Assembly: GCF_027111295.1 (NCBI RefSeq)
Contig: NZ_CP114287.1
Coordinates: 868,001-932,000 of the forward strand
From: Flavobacterium gelatinilyticum
GTDB lineage: Bacteria > Bacteroidota > Bacteroidia > Flavobacteriales > Flavobacteriaceae
Reading direction: 5' to 3'
Length of the DNA: 64,000 nt
The position numbers were made by a program, and so were the translations under genes. Below are positions 1 to 6,973 of this stretch, in pieces (position 1 is the stretch's first letter; every line of letters begins with the position of its first letter). The notes under the pieces were generated by a model that worked only from the letters and a program-made list of their open reading frames with translations, did no database searches and had not been told where the DNA came from.

Positions 1-8
1 TGTTTATA

Positions 9-92
9 CTTTACGTTCACGAGCGGGACGCTCGCGCCAGCGGAGGGGGATATATCTGAGTGATCGGGATATATCTGCGCGCTCGCGGGGTA
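9..92. repeat. GC-rich palindrome plus REP fragment at left edge of island
   Basis: Positions 9-43 carry the GC-rich palindrome (cacgagcgggacgctcgcg core), followed at 49-92 by REP-type blocks containing atatatctg and gcgcgctcgcgggg. It directly abuts the stop codon of the next gene (stop at 95-97). The same pairing recurs at most cassette edges in the first 14 kb, so it marks a cassette boundary and could also fold at the 3' end of the transcript. Confidence 0.75.
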
Positions 93-94
93 TT

Positions 95-700
95 TTAAAT
101 TATAATAATTCCATCAGGCACAGCTGGTTCTGCATTTAAGTAATATGAGGAGTATTGATTCCACTGTTCAAAATTTGGCATTAGACTTAATTCATCAGAT
201 CTAAGAGGCTCGTAAAAGCCTAAGGACAAATTTAAAACTGATACATACAGCAATTCGCCTGAAGTATGATAGTAAAATTCTAACTCATATCCATCGGAAT
301 CTTCATAAAATTTAACCGTTTGATTATAAATAGATAAATTAGTTTCTTTATCAATATCTTGAATCATGAAGCAAAATTCTTCATTATTAACAATGGTCAA
401 ATCTTTGTTTTGTAGTATTCCGTTGAGGTATTCAAAACAAAAATGTTTGAAATAATTATTATTAACCTTTTCCACTTCAATTATGATAATACTACCTTTA
501 CTATTTGTTGCCAATATGTCTGTATGATAAGCTCCTCTGTCAATATAGAATTCTACAACGCTTAATTTATTTTTATCATAAAGTTCTTTTTTCAAGATCT
601 TATTATTGTCATCTTTAAAAACTTTGTAATACAAGTCCATAGATGTAATTTGCTGTTCTGTTACTGATTTATTTACTAAATTGCTATATATTGTCTTCAT
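95..700 (-). CDS. Immunity-like hypothetical protein, paralogue of 7928-8536
   Basis: A 201-residue cytosolic-looking protein with no signal peptide or membrane segment. It is clearly paralogous to the 202-residue product of 7928-8536: both end in NQYSSYYLNAEPAVPDGI and share matching blocks in the middle (e.g. QDxDxETNLxxY). I do not recognise a named family. Its start codon overlaps by ATGA the stop of a broken upstream reading frame (697-983), a coupling typical of toxin/immunity pairs. The 3' end abuts a palindrome block. Inference: an immunity protein of a polymorphic toxin system that has lost its toxin; it could equally be an uncharacterised two-gene cassette. Confidence 0.75.
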   Translation of the reverse strand: MKTIYSNLVNKSVTEQQITSMDLYYKVFKDDNNKILKKELYDKNKLSVVEFYIDRGAYHTDILATNSKGSIIIIEVEKVNNNYFKHFCFEYLNGILQNKDLTIVNNEEFCFMIQDIDKETNLSIYNQTVKFYEDSDGYELEFYYHTSGELLYVSVLNLSLGFYEPLRSDELSLMPNFEQWNQYSSYYLNAEPAVPDGIIII

Positions 701-983
701 TCTTGTAAATTTAAAATAATGTATGGAGGTGTTCCTTGTTTATCTAAAGAAGCATCTTTTATAGTAATATCAAATTTTGGATCATCTTCACTATAACTAA
801 TGATGATATATAATACGGATTTTTTATATCATCCTTTATTCTAAATGTTTTTTTGTTCTCTGAAGTATATTTAATAATTGTTACTCCATAAATGATTTGT
901 CTATTTTTGTAATTAATTTTAATCTTTTCACTCTCTTTTCTGTACTGCTCTTTCTTTCTTCCTTTACCAGCTTCTTCAGACAT
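697..983 (-). pseudogene. Frameshifted remnant of the partner gene upstream of the 201-aa gene
   Basis: The first ~55 codons (from ATG at 983) read openly, then the homologous frame shifts near 805-820. In the new frame it continues ...DITIKDAS...GTPPYIILNLQE and stops at TGA overlapping the ATG of the next gene. The same C-terminal signature (FDITIKDNS ... GTPPYIILN) occurs in the remnant at 8541-8905, upstream of the paralogous gene 7928-8536, so the pair was inherited together. Product unknown; position suggests a toxin C-terminus or a co-immunity protein. The frameshift is inferred by comparing the two remnants. Confidence 0.6.
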
Positions 984-1017
984 CCCGATCGCGCGGATTT
1001 GTAATCAGTGTCTACAA
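967..1017. repeat. Partial REP palindrome
   Basis: Contains gatcgcgcggatttgtaat followed by a degenerated half (cagtgtctac instead of the usual ccgtgcccgc). It begins inside the 5' end of the pseudogene (cccgatcgcg just after the ATG at 981-983) and ends shortly before the stop of the next gene, so it is a junction between cassettes. Confidence 0.6.
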
Positions 1018-1025
1018 AAAACTTA

Positions 1026-1637
1026 TTATAGCTTAAAATTACTTTTCCTTTTTATCTTTATTACTTTTTCTTTTTTAATTTCTCTTTTAACCAAATTTAA
1101 ATTTGGCTTATGTAATTTTTCATCAAAGGAATTTTGTATTGCACGAAAGGTTGCTGCTTCATATGCAATAAGTCTTGCTTCAGTTGGATGATAACTAGTA
1201 TCAATAATTTCAAAAATAAATTTTTTAAGATCTCCTCTCTCCTTTTCTATAAAGTCAATAAATAGATTGGCGACCTTATCAACACAATCTCTATAAACTT
1301 TAGGTAATACTTTCTCATTTACGCTCCAGACTACTTCTGAATTATTCTTAGCAGAAGAATAAAGTTTAAATTTCACATGCCCATAACGATCACTTCCAGA
1401 AATCATTATACAAGTACCTTCTCCATTAAGTTCTAAATTATCTTGAATTATTCTGTTTTTATCAAAACTTTCAAATTTTTCGAAATACTCATTCCTTTCT
1501 AATTCCTCTCGTGAATATACTATATTGGCGTTTACAGCAGAGGATTCCTTAGCAACTTCTTCAATAGAGATTACTTTTACTTCCTTGCTTTTAGTCTTTA
1601 TAAACTTAAAGTTTTTAAATAAATCAAATATTTTCAT
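1026..1637 (-). CDS. Hypothetical protein, cassette gene in island
   Basis: A 203-residue, lysine- and glutamate-rich soluble protein without signal peptide. The family is not recognised. Central motif GTCIMISGSDRYGHVKFKLY and a basic C-terminus (KREIKKEKVIKIKRKSN). It is bounded by REP sequences on both sides (967-1017 and 1726-1995) and lies in the same orientation as its neighbours. By context it may be an orphan immunity gene; nothing in the sequence itself proves this. Confidence 0.65.
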   Translation of the reverse strand: MKIFDLFKNFKFIKTKSKEVKVISIEEVAKESSAVNANIVYSREELERNEYFEKFESFDKNRIIQDNLELNGEGTCIMISGSDRYGHVKFKLYSSAKNNSEVVWSVNEKVLPKVYRDCVDKVANLFIDFIEKERGDLKKFIFEIIDTSYHPTEARLIAYEAATFRAIQNSFDEKLHKPNLNLVKREIKKEKVIKIKRKSNFKL

Positions 1638-1725
1638 ACTAGAAAGCAGTTTATTTTCTGTTATCTCAAAATTAGTAAAACTATCTATTTTTTCGTTTTA
1701 AAAACTTATAAAACAAAAAGAAACT

Positions 1726-1995
1726 GATCGCGCAGATTTGCAATCCGTGCCCGCAAAGTTGAGTAAACGCAACAGTTTAGCATTTCAAAATAAATATAAC
1801 AAAACAACATCTAAATCATTTTCTAAACCAGAATAATTCCTTGCCGAACTAAAATACTAATCTTCTGGTGAACTAACAGTTTTATCTTTTAATTGATTAT
1901 TGTGAATATCACTTTGCGGGCACAGATTACAAATCTGTGCTATCGTTGCTGAGATATATCTGCGCGATAGGGAAATATATCTTCGCGATAGGGAA
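1726..1995. repeat. REP/RAYT deletion derivative, copy 1
   Basis: Begins gatcgcgcagatttgcaat, ends with atatatctgcgcgatag blocks. Between the palindromes is a stretch matching the 3' end of the RAYT gene (reads HNNQLKDKTV...EDYYFSSARNY on the minus strand), i.e. an internally deleted, non-autonomous copy. The 364-base gap 1638-2001 holds this element plus ~90 bases upstream of the 1026-1637 gene that contain a short open tail ending LFYKFLKRKNR, possibly a truncated coding remnant. Confidence 0.8.
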
Positions 1996-2001
1996 TTTTA
2001 C

Positions 2002-2667
2002 TCATAGTTGGAAATTTGGAATAAATGGTTCAAAATTTAAAAAATAGTCTCTCATTTCTTGATTCATGAGATTTAAGATGTAACCGCCTTCATTTTCTTC
2101 TAAAAATCGTTCCAAAGTTTTGTATGGTTTTATAAACAATTCCGTATTTGTCCAAGCACTAAATGAGCCATCACTTTTATGTCCGAATATGATATGATCT
2201 CCATTCTTAAAAGTACCATCTATTTCACCATCAGAAATTAAATTTTTGTTACTCAAATTGAATATTTTTGAACAGCCTCTAGAAGGTTGATTATCGGCAT
2301 CAAAACCAATTGATGCAATTTCTTCTCCCTTACTATTAAAAACAATTTTACCGTAGGAATTGCTTAATACTCCATTTTGGTAATAGTTTTTTCTCCAAAC
2401 ATTATACCCGTTGATTTGCTCAAAGTTGCTGAATATGCCCCATCTATGAGTATTGTCAATTTTGGTTATGACATCAGTAATATTTTCTAAAGAATCCATA
2501 AAATAGTGACCTTCATTAATAGTGTTTTCTTCTAAATAATGAATTTTTGTTTTTAATTCATTGGTAATAAGATCATATTCTAATTTATAATATTCTGATA
2601 AATTATTCTTTTGCAATTCAGTTATTACTGTACCAAAAGAATTTTGATATTGTGTTTTAGTACTCAT
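2002..2667 (-). CDS. Hypothetical protein, distant relative of the 201-aa immunity-like family
   Basis: A 221-residue soluble protein. Residues ~105-135 (VLSNSYGKIVFNSKGEEIAS) look like a beta-hairpin repeat. The C-terminus NQEMRDYFLNFEPFIPNF resembles NQYSSYYLNAEPAVPDG of the genes at 95-700 and 7928-8536 (pattern NQxxxxYxLNxEPxxP), suggesting a shared C-terminal module. The stop is about 8 bases from the palindromes of copy 1. A 12-residue open tail (ILPMMKFKY, stop ~16 bases upstream of the ATG) precedes it. Immunity role inferred from context only. Confidence 0.7.
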   Translation of the reverse strand: MSTKTQYQNSFGTVITELQKNNLSEYYKLEYDLITNELKTKIHYLEENTINEGHYFMDSLENITDVITKIDNTHRWGIFSNFEQINGYNVWRKNYYQNGVLSNSYGKIVFNSKGEEIASIGFDADNQPSRGCSKIFNLSNKNLISDGEIDGTFKNGDHIIFGHKSDGSFSAWTNTELFIKPYKTLERFLEENEGGYILNLMNQEMRDYFLNFEPFIPNFQL

Positions 2668-2711
2668 TATTAATTTGTTTAATATTTAAATTTCATCATT
2701 GGCAAAATACC

Positions 2712-3013
2712 CCCGATCACGCGGATTTGCAATCCGTGCCCACAAAGTTGAGTAAACGCAACAGTTTGGCATTTCAAAATAAATATAACAAAACAACATC
2801 TAAATCATTTTCTAAACCAGAATAATTCCTTGCCTAACTAAAATAATAATCTTCCGGCCGCACTAAAAAATATGTGCTATCGTTGCGGAGATATATCTGC
2901 GCTATCTGGTTCAATTTATATCAATTTTTAAAAACTTTTTCAGGTAAGTATTCAAACTTTTTACAGAACAAGACAACTTTACGTTCACGAGCGGGGCGCT
3001 CGCGCTAGCGGGG
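2712..3013. repeat. ~300-base composite repeat (short REP derivative + spacer + GC-rich palindrome)
   Basis: REP derivative 2712-2910 with a larger internal deletion than copy 1 (jumps from aataatcttccggccgcac to the right-hand palindrome), then a 65-base AT-rich spacer, then the GC-rich palindrome at 2977-3013. The whole unit is nearly identical to 5034-5331, so it is a dispersed direct repeat able to support recombination that would delete or loop out the genes between. The 350-base gap 2668-3017 holds nothing else. Confidence 0.85.
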
Positions 3014-3017
3014 GATT

Positions 3018-3509
3018 TTAAAGAACATATATTATGAGAGGCTGATTTACAGATAAGGAATGTTGGAGAGCTGTTTTTAAAAGATTCATATAGTGCGCAA
3101 GTGATTCCCCATCACTATGGGAAAAATCATTTTCAAATACCCCAAAAAATCTTAAAAAAGGAGTAGTAGAATCATATAAATTAATGAAATTAGAAATTCC
3201 TTTATATTGTTTTAATAAATCTTGCTTTTCATTATTTAAAGCAGGTATTAAATCATTTTCTATAAAAGTAATTGCTTCTAGAATATCTGAAGTTACAAAA
3301 TGTGCTTCTAAATCATTAGAAGTTAAATTTCCTTCTGATAATTCATAATTAAACCTATATGCCCATTCAGTCAGAGTAGCATCAAATAGTTTTTTTGCTT
3401 TTGTTGAATTTAATGTCACAGCATAATACATACATAACGCAAAAGTTCCTAAATCAAAATGAATTTCTTCATCGTTATATTCGAAAAATATTGCTCTAGA
3501 TTTTTCCAT
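3018..3509 (-). CDS. Immunity-like hypothetical protein, paralogue of 6974-7462
   Basis: A 163-residue helical soluble protein. It aligns with the 162-residue product of 6974-7462 in the centre (AHFxTSDILEAITFIENDLIPAL versus AHFxSGDIEESIQSISNQVIPSL) and in the hydrophobic end (LxxNQPLIIYVL versus LxLNTPIIISYQ). Its ATG lies four bases after the stop of an open tail at 3513-3605, as in toxin/immunity junctions. The stop lies 5 bases from the palindrome. Family name not recognised. Confidence 0.75.
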   Translation of the reverse strand: MEKSRAIFFEYNDEEIHFDLGTFALCMYYAVTLNSTKAKKLFDATLTEWAYRFNYELSEGNLTSNDLEAHFVTSDILEAITFIENDLIPALNNEKQDLLKQYKGISNFINLYDSTTPFLRFFGVFENDFSHSDGESLAHYMNLLKTALQHSLSVNQPLIIYVL

Positions 3510-3512
3510 GTT

Positions 3513-3605
3513 TTAAAATTTATTTTTTAATGATTGATATGTACTTTCAATTAAAGCTTCTTTTGTGGTATTTAATATTTCTGGATGGATTTTTTGAAAA
3601 TCTTC
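3513..3605 (-). pseudogene. Truncated coding tail (toxin C-terminus-like) before 3018-3509
   Basis: An open frame of about 30 codons enters directly from the REP element and ends TAA just before the next ATG. It reads EDFQ-KIHPEILNTTKEALIEST-YQSLKNKF. It has no start codon, so it is the 3' end of a gene whose 5' part was replaced by the REP element. Interpretation as the last residues of a toxin domain is inference from its position. Confidence 0.5.
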
Positions 3606-4360
3606 CGGATCGCGCGGATTTGCAATCCGTGCCCACAAAGTTGAGTAAACGCAACAGTTTGGCATTTCAAAATAAATATAATAAAGCAACATCTAAATCA
3701 TTTTCTGAAACCTGAATAATCCCTTCCTTGCCGAACTAAAATAGTAATCTTCTGGTGAACTAACAGTTTTATCTTTTACTGGATTATTGTGGATATATTC
3801 TACTTTTTGCTTAATGAACTTATTGCTGTAAATATGTTCTGCATGATAACCGTTTTGCCAAACTTTATAAGTCTGATTTTTTTTAAAATGCTCACATGCT
3901 TTTTGAAAATATTCCAGCATCCATTCTCTTCTGCTTTCGGGTTCATCGATTATAGTCTGTATTATTTTTTTGGATGTAAATTTTTTAAAATCCCTAATAA
4001 TATCCGATAATACAAAACCATCCGTTCCTTTGCACAACAAATGGATATGACTGCTCATGATACAATAAGCATAAATTTCTAAGCCTTTATTTTCCTGACA
4101 ATATTTTAAAGCATTTATTAAAACATTTTTTTGATTTAGTCGAGTAAATATATCTATCCAGCCTACAGCAGTTATAGTTATAAAATATGCCTCATCAGTT
4201 GTTGTTGCTTTGTATCTTGTCGACATTGTCTTTTTCTTACAAAAACAAACAAAATCAAAGTAAGAAAATTAGCTCTTTTTGTAAACTATTGACGAAATCG
4301 CTTTGCGGGCACAGATTACAAATCTGCGCGATCGTTGCGGAGATATATCTGCGCGATCGG
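3606..4360 (-). mobile_element. Full-length REP/RAYT element
   Basis: About 755 bases: left palindrome (gatcgcgcggatttgcaat, 3608 on), the transposase-like gene, and right-hand palindromes (gcgggcacagattac ... gcggagatatatctgcgcgat) ending near 4360. It is the only copy in the window with the complete gene; at least six others are shortened versions of it. RAYTs are HUH endonucleases of the IS200/IS605 superfamily associated with REP palindromes. Confidence 0.85.
3693..4226 (-). CDS. REP-associated tyrosine transposase (RAYT, Y1_Tnp/IS200-like)
   Basis: 177 residues with the HUH single-strand endonuclease hallmarks: HIH at residues 60-62 (in MSSHIHLL) and the presumed nucleophile Tyr144 in KVEYIHNNPV, with the WQNGYHAEHI motif at ~123-132 usual in RAYTs. 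It would cut and join single-stranded REP hairpins. The last ten residues (GLFRFQKMI) differ from the ending encoded by the deletion copies (NYSGLENDLDVVLLYLF) because of small indels near 3700-3730, so this copy has a frameshifted C-terminus while the catalytic residues are intact. Confidence 0.9.
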   Translation of the reverse strand: MSTRYKATTTDEAYFITITAVGWIDIFTRLNQKNVLINALKYCQENKGLEIYAYCIMSSHIHLLCKGTDGFVLSDIIRDFKKFTSKKIIQTIIDEPESRREWMLEYFQKACEHFKKNQTYKVWQNGYHAEHIYSNKFIKQKVEYIHNNPVKDKTVSSPEDYYFSSARKGLFRFQKMI

Positions 4361-4456
4361 GTTCGGGTTGCAGAAAAGTTTATAAAAATATGCTCCAGTT
4401 TTATCTCCAAATTTGTATTTTCTGCTCATTATTTTTTTGAGCTAATATAAGAAATA

Positions 4457-4500
4457 CTTTACGTTCACGAGCGAGACGTTCGCGCTAGCGGGGGCGATCG
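4457..4500. repeat. GC-rich palindrome and gatcggg box
   Basis: ctttacgttcacgagcgag followed by acgttcgcgctagcggggg and gcgatcggg, touching the stop codon of the next gene (4503). The stretch 4361-4456 between the RAYT element and this palindrome is AT-rich and shows no gene. Confidence 0.75.
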
Positions 4501-4502
4501 GG

Positions 4503-4901
4503 TTATCTATTAGAGAGCCAATTTGGATTTGGTATAGTTTGTAAAAAAGTCTTCCATTCCTGTAAAATTTGCAAAAAGTCTGAAATAGGTACTTCCACTG
4601 GTTTTCCAGTTGTATTGAAAACAGCTCTAAAGGGAGGCGACTTTATCTCAACACTTTCATCTTGATTTCCTCCCCAAATATTGTAACCCTCAAAAGGTAT
4701 ATTCAAATCTAAATTTAAAGAGGTAATATCGTCTATGATTTCTTGCGTTAATTGAATCCCATTTGGCTCGAGAAAACTCGCTATTTCATGATTTTTTGAA
4801 TGACCATTAATTAATGAAACACCAATGCTTGGTTTTATAGTTACACCATCTGCTAATGTCCATATATGAAAATTTAGATTATATTGATTTGCTATACTCA
4901 T
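4503..4901 (-). CDS. Immunity-like hypothetical protein
   Basis: A 132-residue soluble protein, no signal peptide. Ends with an amphipathic segment VPISDFLQILQEWKTFL, common in small immunity proteins, but I do not recognise the family. It is preceded by a truncated histidine/tyrosine-rich tail (4923-5033) whose stop is ~20 bases upstream of the ATG, and its own stop touches a palindrome. The pairing with a nuclease-like tail makes this the most convincing orphan immunity gene of the island, still by inference. Confidence 0.75.
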   Translation of the reverse strand: MSIANQYNLNFHIWTLADGVTIKPSIGVSLINGHSKNHEIASFLEPNGIQLTQEIIDDITSLNLDLNIPFEGYNIWGGNQDESVEIKSPPFRAVFNTTGKPVEVPISDFLQILQEWKTFLQTIPNPNWLSNR

Positions 4902-4922
4902 AAAATATGATGATTTTAAAAT

Positions 4923-5033
4923 TTATTGAAATTCAAAATAAGGATAATGATTATTAAAAGGTTGTTGTAAATTATATCTATGATAATTTACATGTTTTAT
5001 CATAACAGGAGTGCCGTCTAATAAATTGCTTCC
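4923..5033 (-). pseudogene. Truncated nuclease-toxin-like coding tail
   Basis: An open frame of ~36 codons without a start runs out of the REP element and stops at TAA (4923-4925). It contains GTPVMIKHVNYHRY and ends NNHYPYFEFQ. The spacing of His residues and the aromatic ending resemble C-terminal ends of HNH-type toxin domains, but too little remains to assign a family. It precedes an intact small gene in the same direction. Confidence 0.5.
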
Positions 5034-5331
5034 CGATCGCGCGGATTTGCAATCCGTGCCCACAAAGTTGAGTAAACGCAACAGTTTGGCATTTCAAAAT
5101 AAATATAACAAAACAACATCTAAATCATTTTCTAAACCAGAATAATTCCTTGCCGAACTAAAATAATAATCTTCCGGCCGCACTAAAAAATATGTGCTAT
5201 CGTTGCGGAGATATATCTGCGATATCTGGTTCAATTTATATCAATTTTTAAAAACTTTTTCACGTAAGTATTCAAACTTTTTACAGAACAAGACAACTTT
5301 ACGTTCACGAGCGGGGCGCTCGCGCTAGCGG
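5034..5331. repeat. ~300-base composite repeat, second copy
   Basis: Near-identical to 2712-3013: short REP derivative (5034-5229), AT-rich spacer, GC-rich palindrome (5296-5331). Differences seen are single bases (e.g. cacgtaag versus caggtaag, gatatctgg versus gctatctgg). The gap 4902-5383 otherwise holds only the coding tail at 4923-5033 and a 50-base AT-rich stretch. Confidence 0.85.
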
Positions 5332-5383
5332 ATGATGCCAATTTCTCATTATTATTTTTTTTATTTTATTTGCTGTGTTAGCA

Positions 5384-6523
5384 TTAATTATTATACGTAT
5401 TTGTGAAAAATAAATGATCATTTGTTTTGTCAATTTCCACATTATCCAAAGCTCCTAAACCTATGCCTGATTGAGAGTTTTTTGGAATTACAAAAAAGGC
5501 ACTAAATATTTTATCATCGTCTAATGAAGAGAGTCTATCATTATTAGAATTAGGATCAATACCTGAATAATAATGTTTAAAATCTTCTTTTTGAGTATCA
5601 AAATAGGATACGTCAATGTTTCTAAAAGTGCTTAAATTATAATGTTTAGTGTCTTCTGAATTTTTATTGTTTCCATAGAATTTTTCTGCATTAAATGGTT
5701 TCTCTGCAAAGTATTCTAATGTTCTTATCGTCAAGGCTGACACAATCAAATTTATTTCTCTAAGTTTTTTTATTTCTGGACAATTGAACCTTTTAAATTT
5801 GGTACCGTCTTTCTTTTGGAATATGTACACTTTGTCATTATGCTGGCGTGTAAGCGCATCAAAGCCATCTACTAAATGTCCAGATTCATTGTCAATTGCA
5901 TAACTTTCATAGTCATATTGGCCAAATTGCTCACTTTTATACATTTCTTCAATTGATAAATTTTTTATTGATTCTTTTATTTTATCATCATTTAAGAAAC
6001 GATCTCTGTCAAGTTTGTTTATAATGGCAATATGATAGGGATCTTCAACATAGAGGTAACGAAAAGTGGATTTTGACTTTTTTGTTGACGAATTTTTAAC
6101 TCTTTTTAAAGTTTGTGGCTCTAATTGATAATTGTATTTCTTGCCCTGATTGCAACAATTATCTTTAGTTAAAACAATTTTCTCAAAGCTATAAGAAACA
6201 TTCAAAGGATCATAAAGCCTCAGCTTCAACTTTTCAGGTAATGCCTCTAAGTTTTGATACCCCTTTTCATTATATTTTTTGTGATAAGCCATGATTGTAT
6301 TATACCCAGCAGGTATTTTATCAAAATAATAGAACTTACCTTTCTTGTTGTACAAGCCAATGATCGGAGGGATTTCAAAACCTTCAAGAGTTACTTTTGC
6401 GTCATCAATGTTTTTGCCCGTTTCAGCATCCTCAAGATAGATTTTTATTTGATGTGCCTCCTTTTGCTGAGCATAGATGAACAATGATAAGAAAGAGAAA
6501 ACAAGTGTAAATAACTGTTTCAT
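5384..6523 (-). CDS. Secreted hypothetical protein with N-terminal prealbumin-like fold, copy 1
   Basis: 379 residues. Signal peptide at 1-19 (MKQLFTLVFSFLSLFIYAQQ). Residues ~25-108 look like a carboxypeptidase-regulatory/prealbumin-like beta-sandwich (DAETGKNIDDAKVTLEGF ... GKFYYFDKIPAGYNTIMAY). The rest is unrecognised and ends near an IPKNSQSGIGLGALD motif shared with the paralogue at 10668-11843. The first ~106 codons and the leader are almost identical to that paralogue, while the remainder is diverged, with a sharp boundary at nt ~6206. Probably periplasmic or surface exposed; role unknown. Confidence 0.8.
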   Translation of the reverse strand: MKQLFTLVFSFLSLFIYAQQKEAHQIKIYLEDAETGKNIDDAKVTLEGFEIPPIIGLYNKKGKFYYFDKIPAGYNTIMAYHKKYNEKGYQNLEALPEKLKLRLYDPLNVSYSFEKIVLTKDNCCNQGKKYNYQLEPQTLKRVKNSSTKKSKSTFRYLYVEDPYHIAIINKLDRDRFLNDDKIKESIKNLSIEEMYKSEQFGQYDYESYAIDNESGHLVDGFDALTRQHNDKVYIFQKKDGTKFKRFNCPEIKKLREINLIVSALTIRTLEYFAEKPFNAEKFYGNNKNSEDTKHYNLSTFRNIDVSYFDTQKEDFKHYYSGIDPNSNNDRLSSLDDDKIFSAFFVIPKNSQSGIGLGALDNVEIDKTNDHLFFTNTYNN

Positions 6524-6680
6524 AGTAGTGGTATTGTTAAATTGATTTGAGATTATTATACCTCAAAAGGCTTTTTGGTTTAGTATAGAAGCTTATCAAA
6601 GCTAATTTAAAACAATAATCAAAATCTAATCATTTTACATCATACTCTTATTAAAATAAGTGATAAAGTTTTCTAATGAA
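6524..6680 (-). promoter_or_regulatory. Conserved 5' leader of the secreted paralogues
   Basis: 157 bases almost identical to 11844-12000 upstream of the second secreted gene; I found one mismatch in this leader. No start codon or open frame is conserved, so it probably contains the promoter and untranslated leader. I could not place an unambiguous TAnnTTTG box in it. Confidence 0.45.
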
Positions 6681-6920
6681 CCCGTTAGCGCAGATTTGCA
6701 ATCTGTGCCCGTAAAGTTGAGTAATCGGAACAGTTAAGCGTTTTAATAAAACAACATCTAAATCATTTTCTAAGTCTGAATAATTCCTTGCTGAACTAAA
6801 ATAATAATCTTCCGCAGAACTAACAATTTTATCTTTTACTGGATTATTATGAATATCACTTTGCGGGCACAAATTGCAAATCTGCACTATCGTTTAGAGA
6901 ATATATCTGCGCTATCGGGT
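6681..6920. repeat. REP/RAYT deletion derivative, variant with cccgtaaagttgag
   Basis: Left palindrome gttagcgcagatttgcaatctg, RAYT 3'-end remnant (reads HNNPVKDKIVSSAEDYYFSSARNY), right palindrome ending gctatcggg. It shares private variants with the copy at 12040-12200 (ggaacagttaagcgttttaat), so these two copies were duplicated together with the leader of the secreted genes. Confidence 0.8.
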
Positions 6921-6973
6921 CGGGGTCATAACTAATATTAGTAAGATCGTCAATTAAGTCTCCTGCTTCATGG
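6915..6973 (-). pseudogene. Short open coding fragment downstream of 6974-7462
   Basis: In another frame and starting just past the stop of the 162-aa gene, an open stretch reads KINHEAGDLIDDLTNISY-DPDP and runs into the REP element. It has no clear start. It may be the beginning of a further cassette gene cut off by the element. Low confidence because of its ~20-codon length. Confidence 0.25.

Noticed and set aside
3530..3715. Open frame on the + strand across the RAYT left palindrome
   Set aside because: Made of repeat sequence and an antisense reading of the coding tail and RAYT end; no independent protein character.
6651..6887. 78-residue minus-strand open frame
   Set aside because: Same RAYT remnant and palindromes (reads IHNNPVKDKIV); counted as a repeat element.
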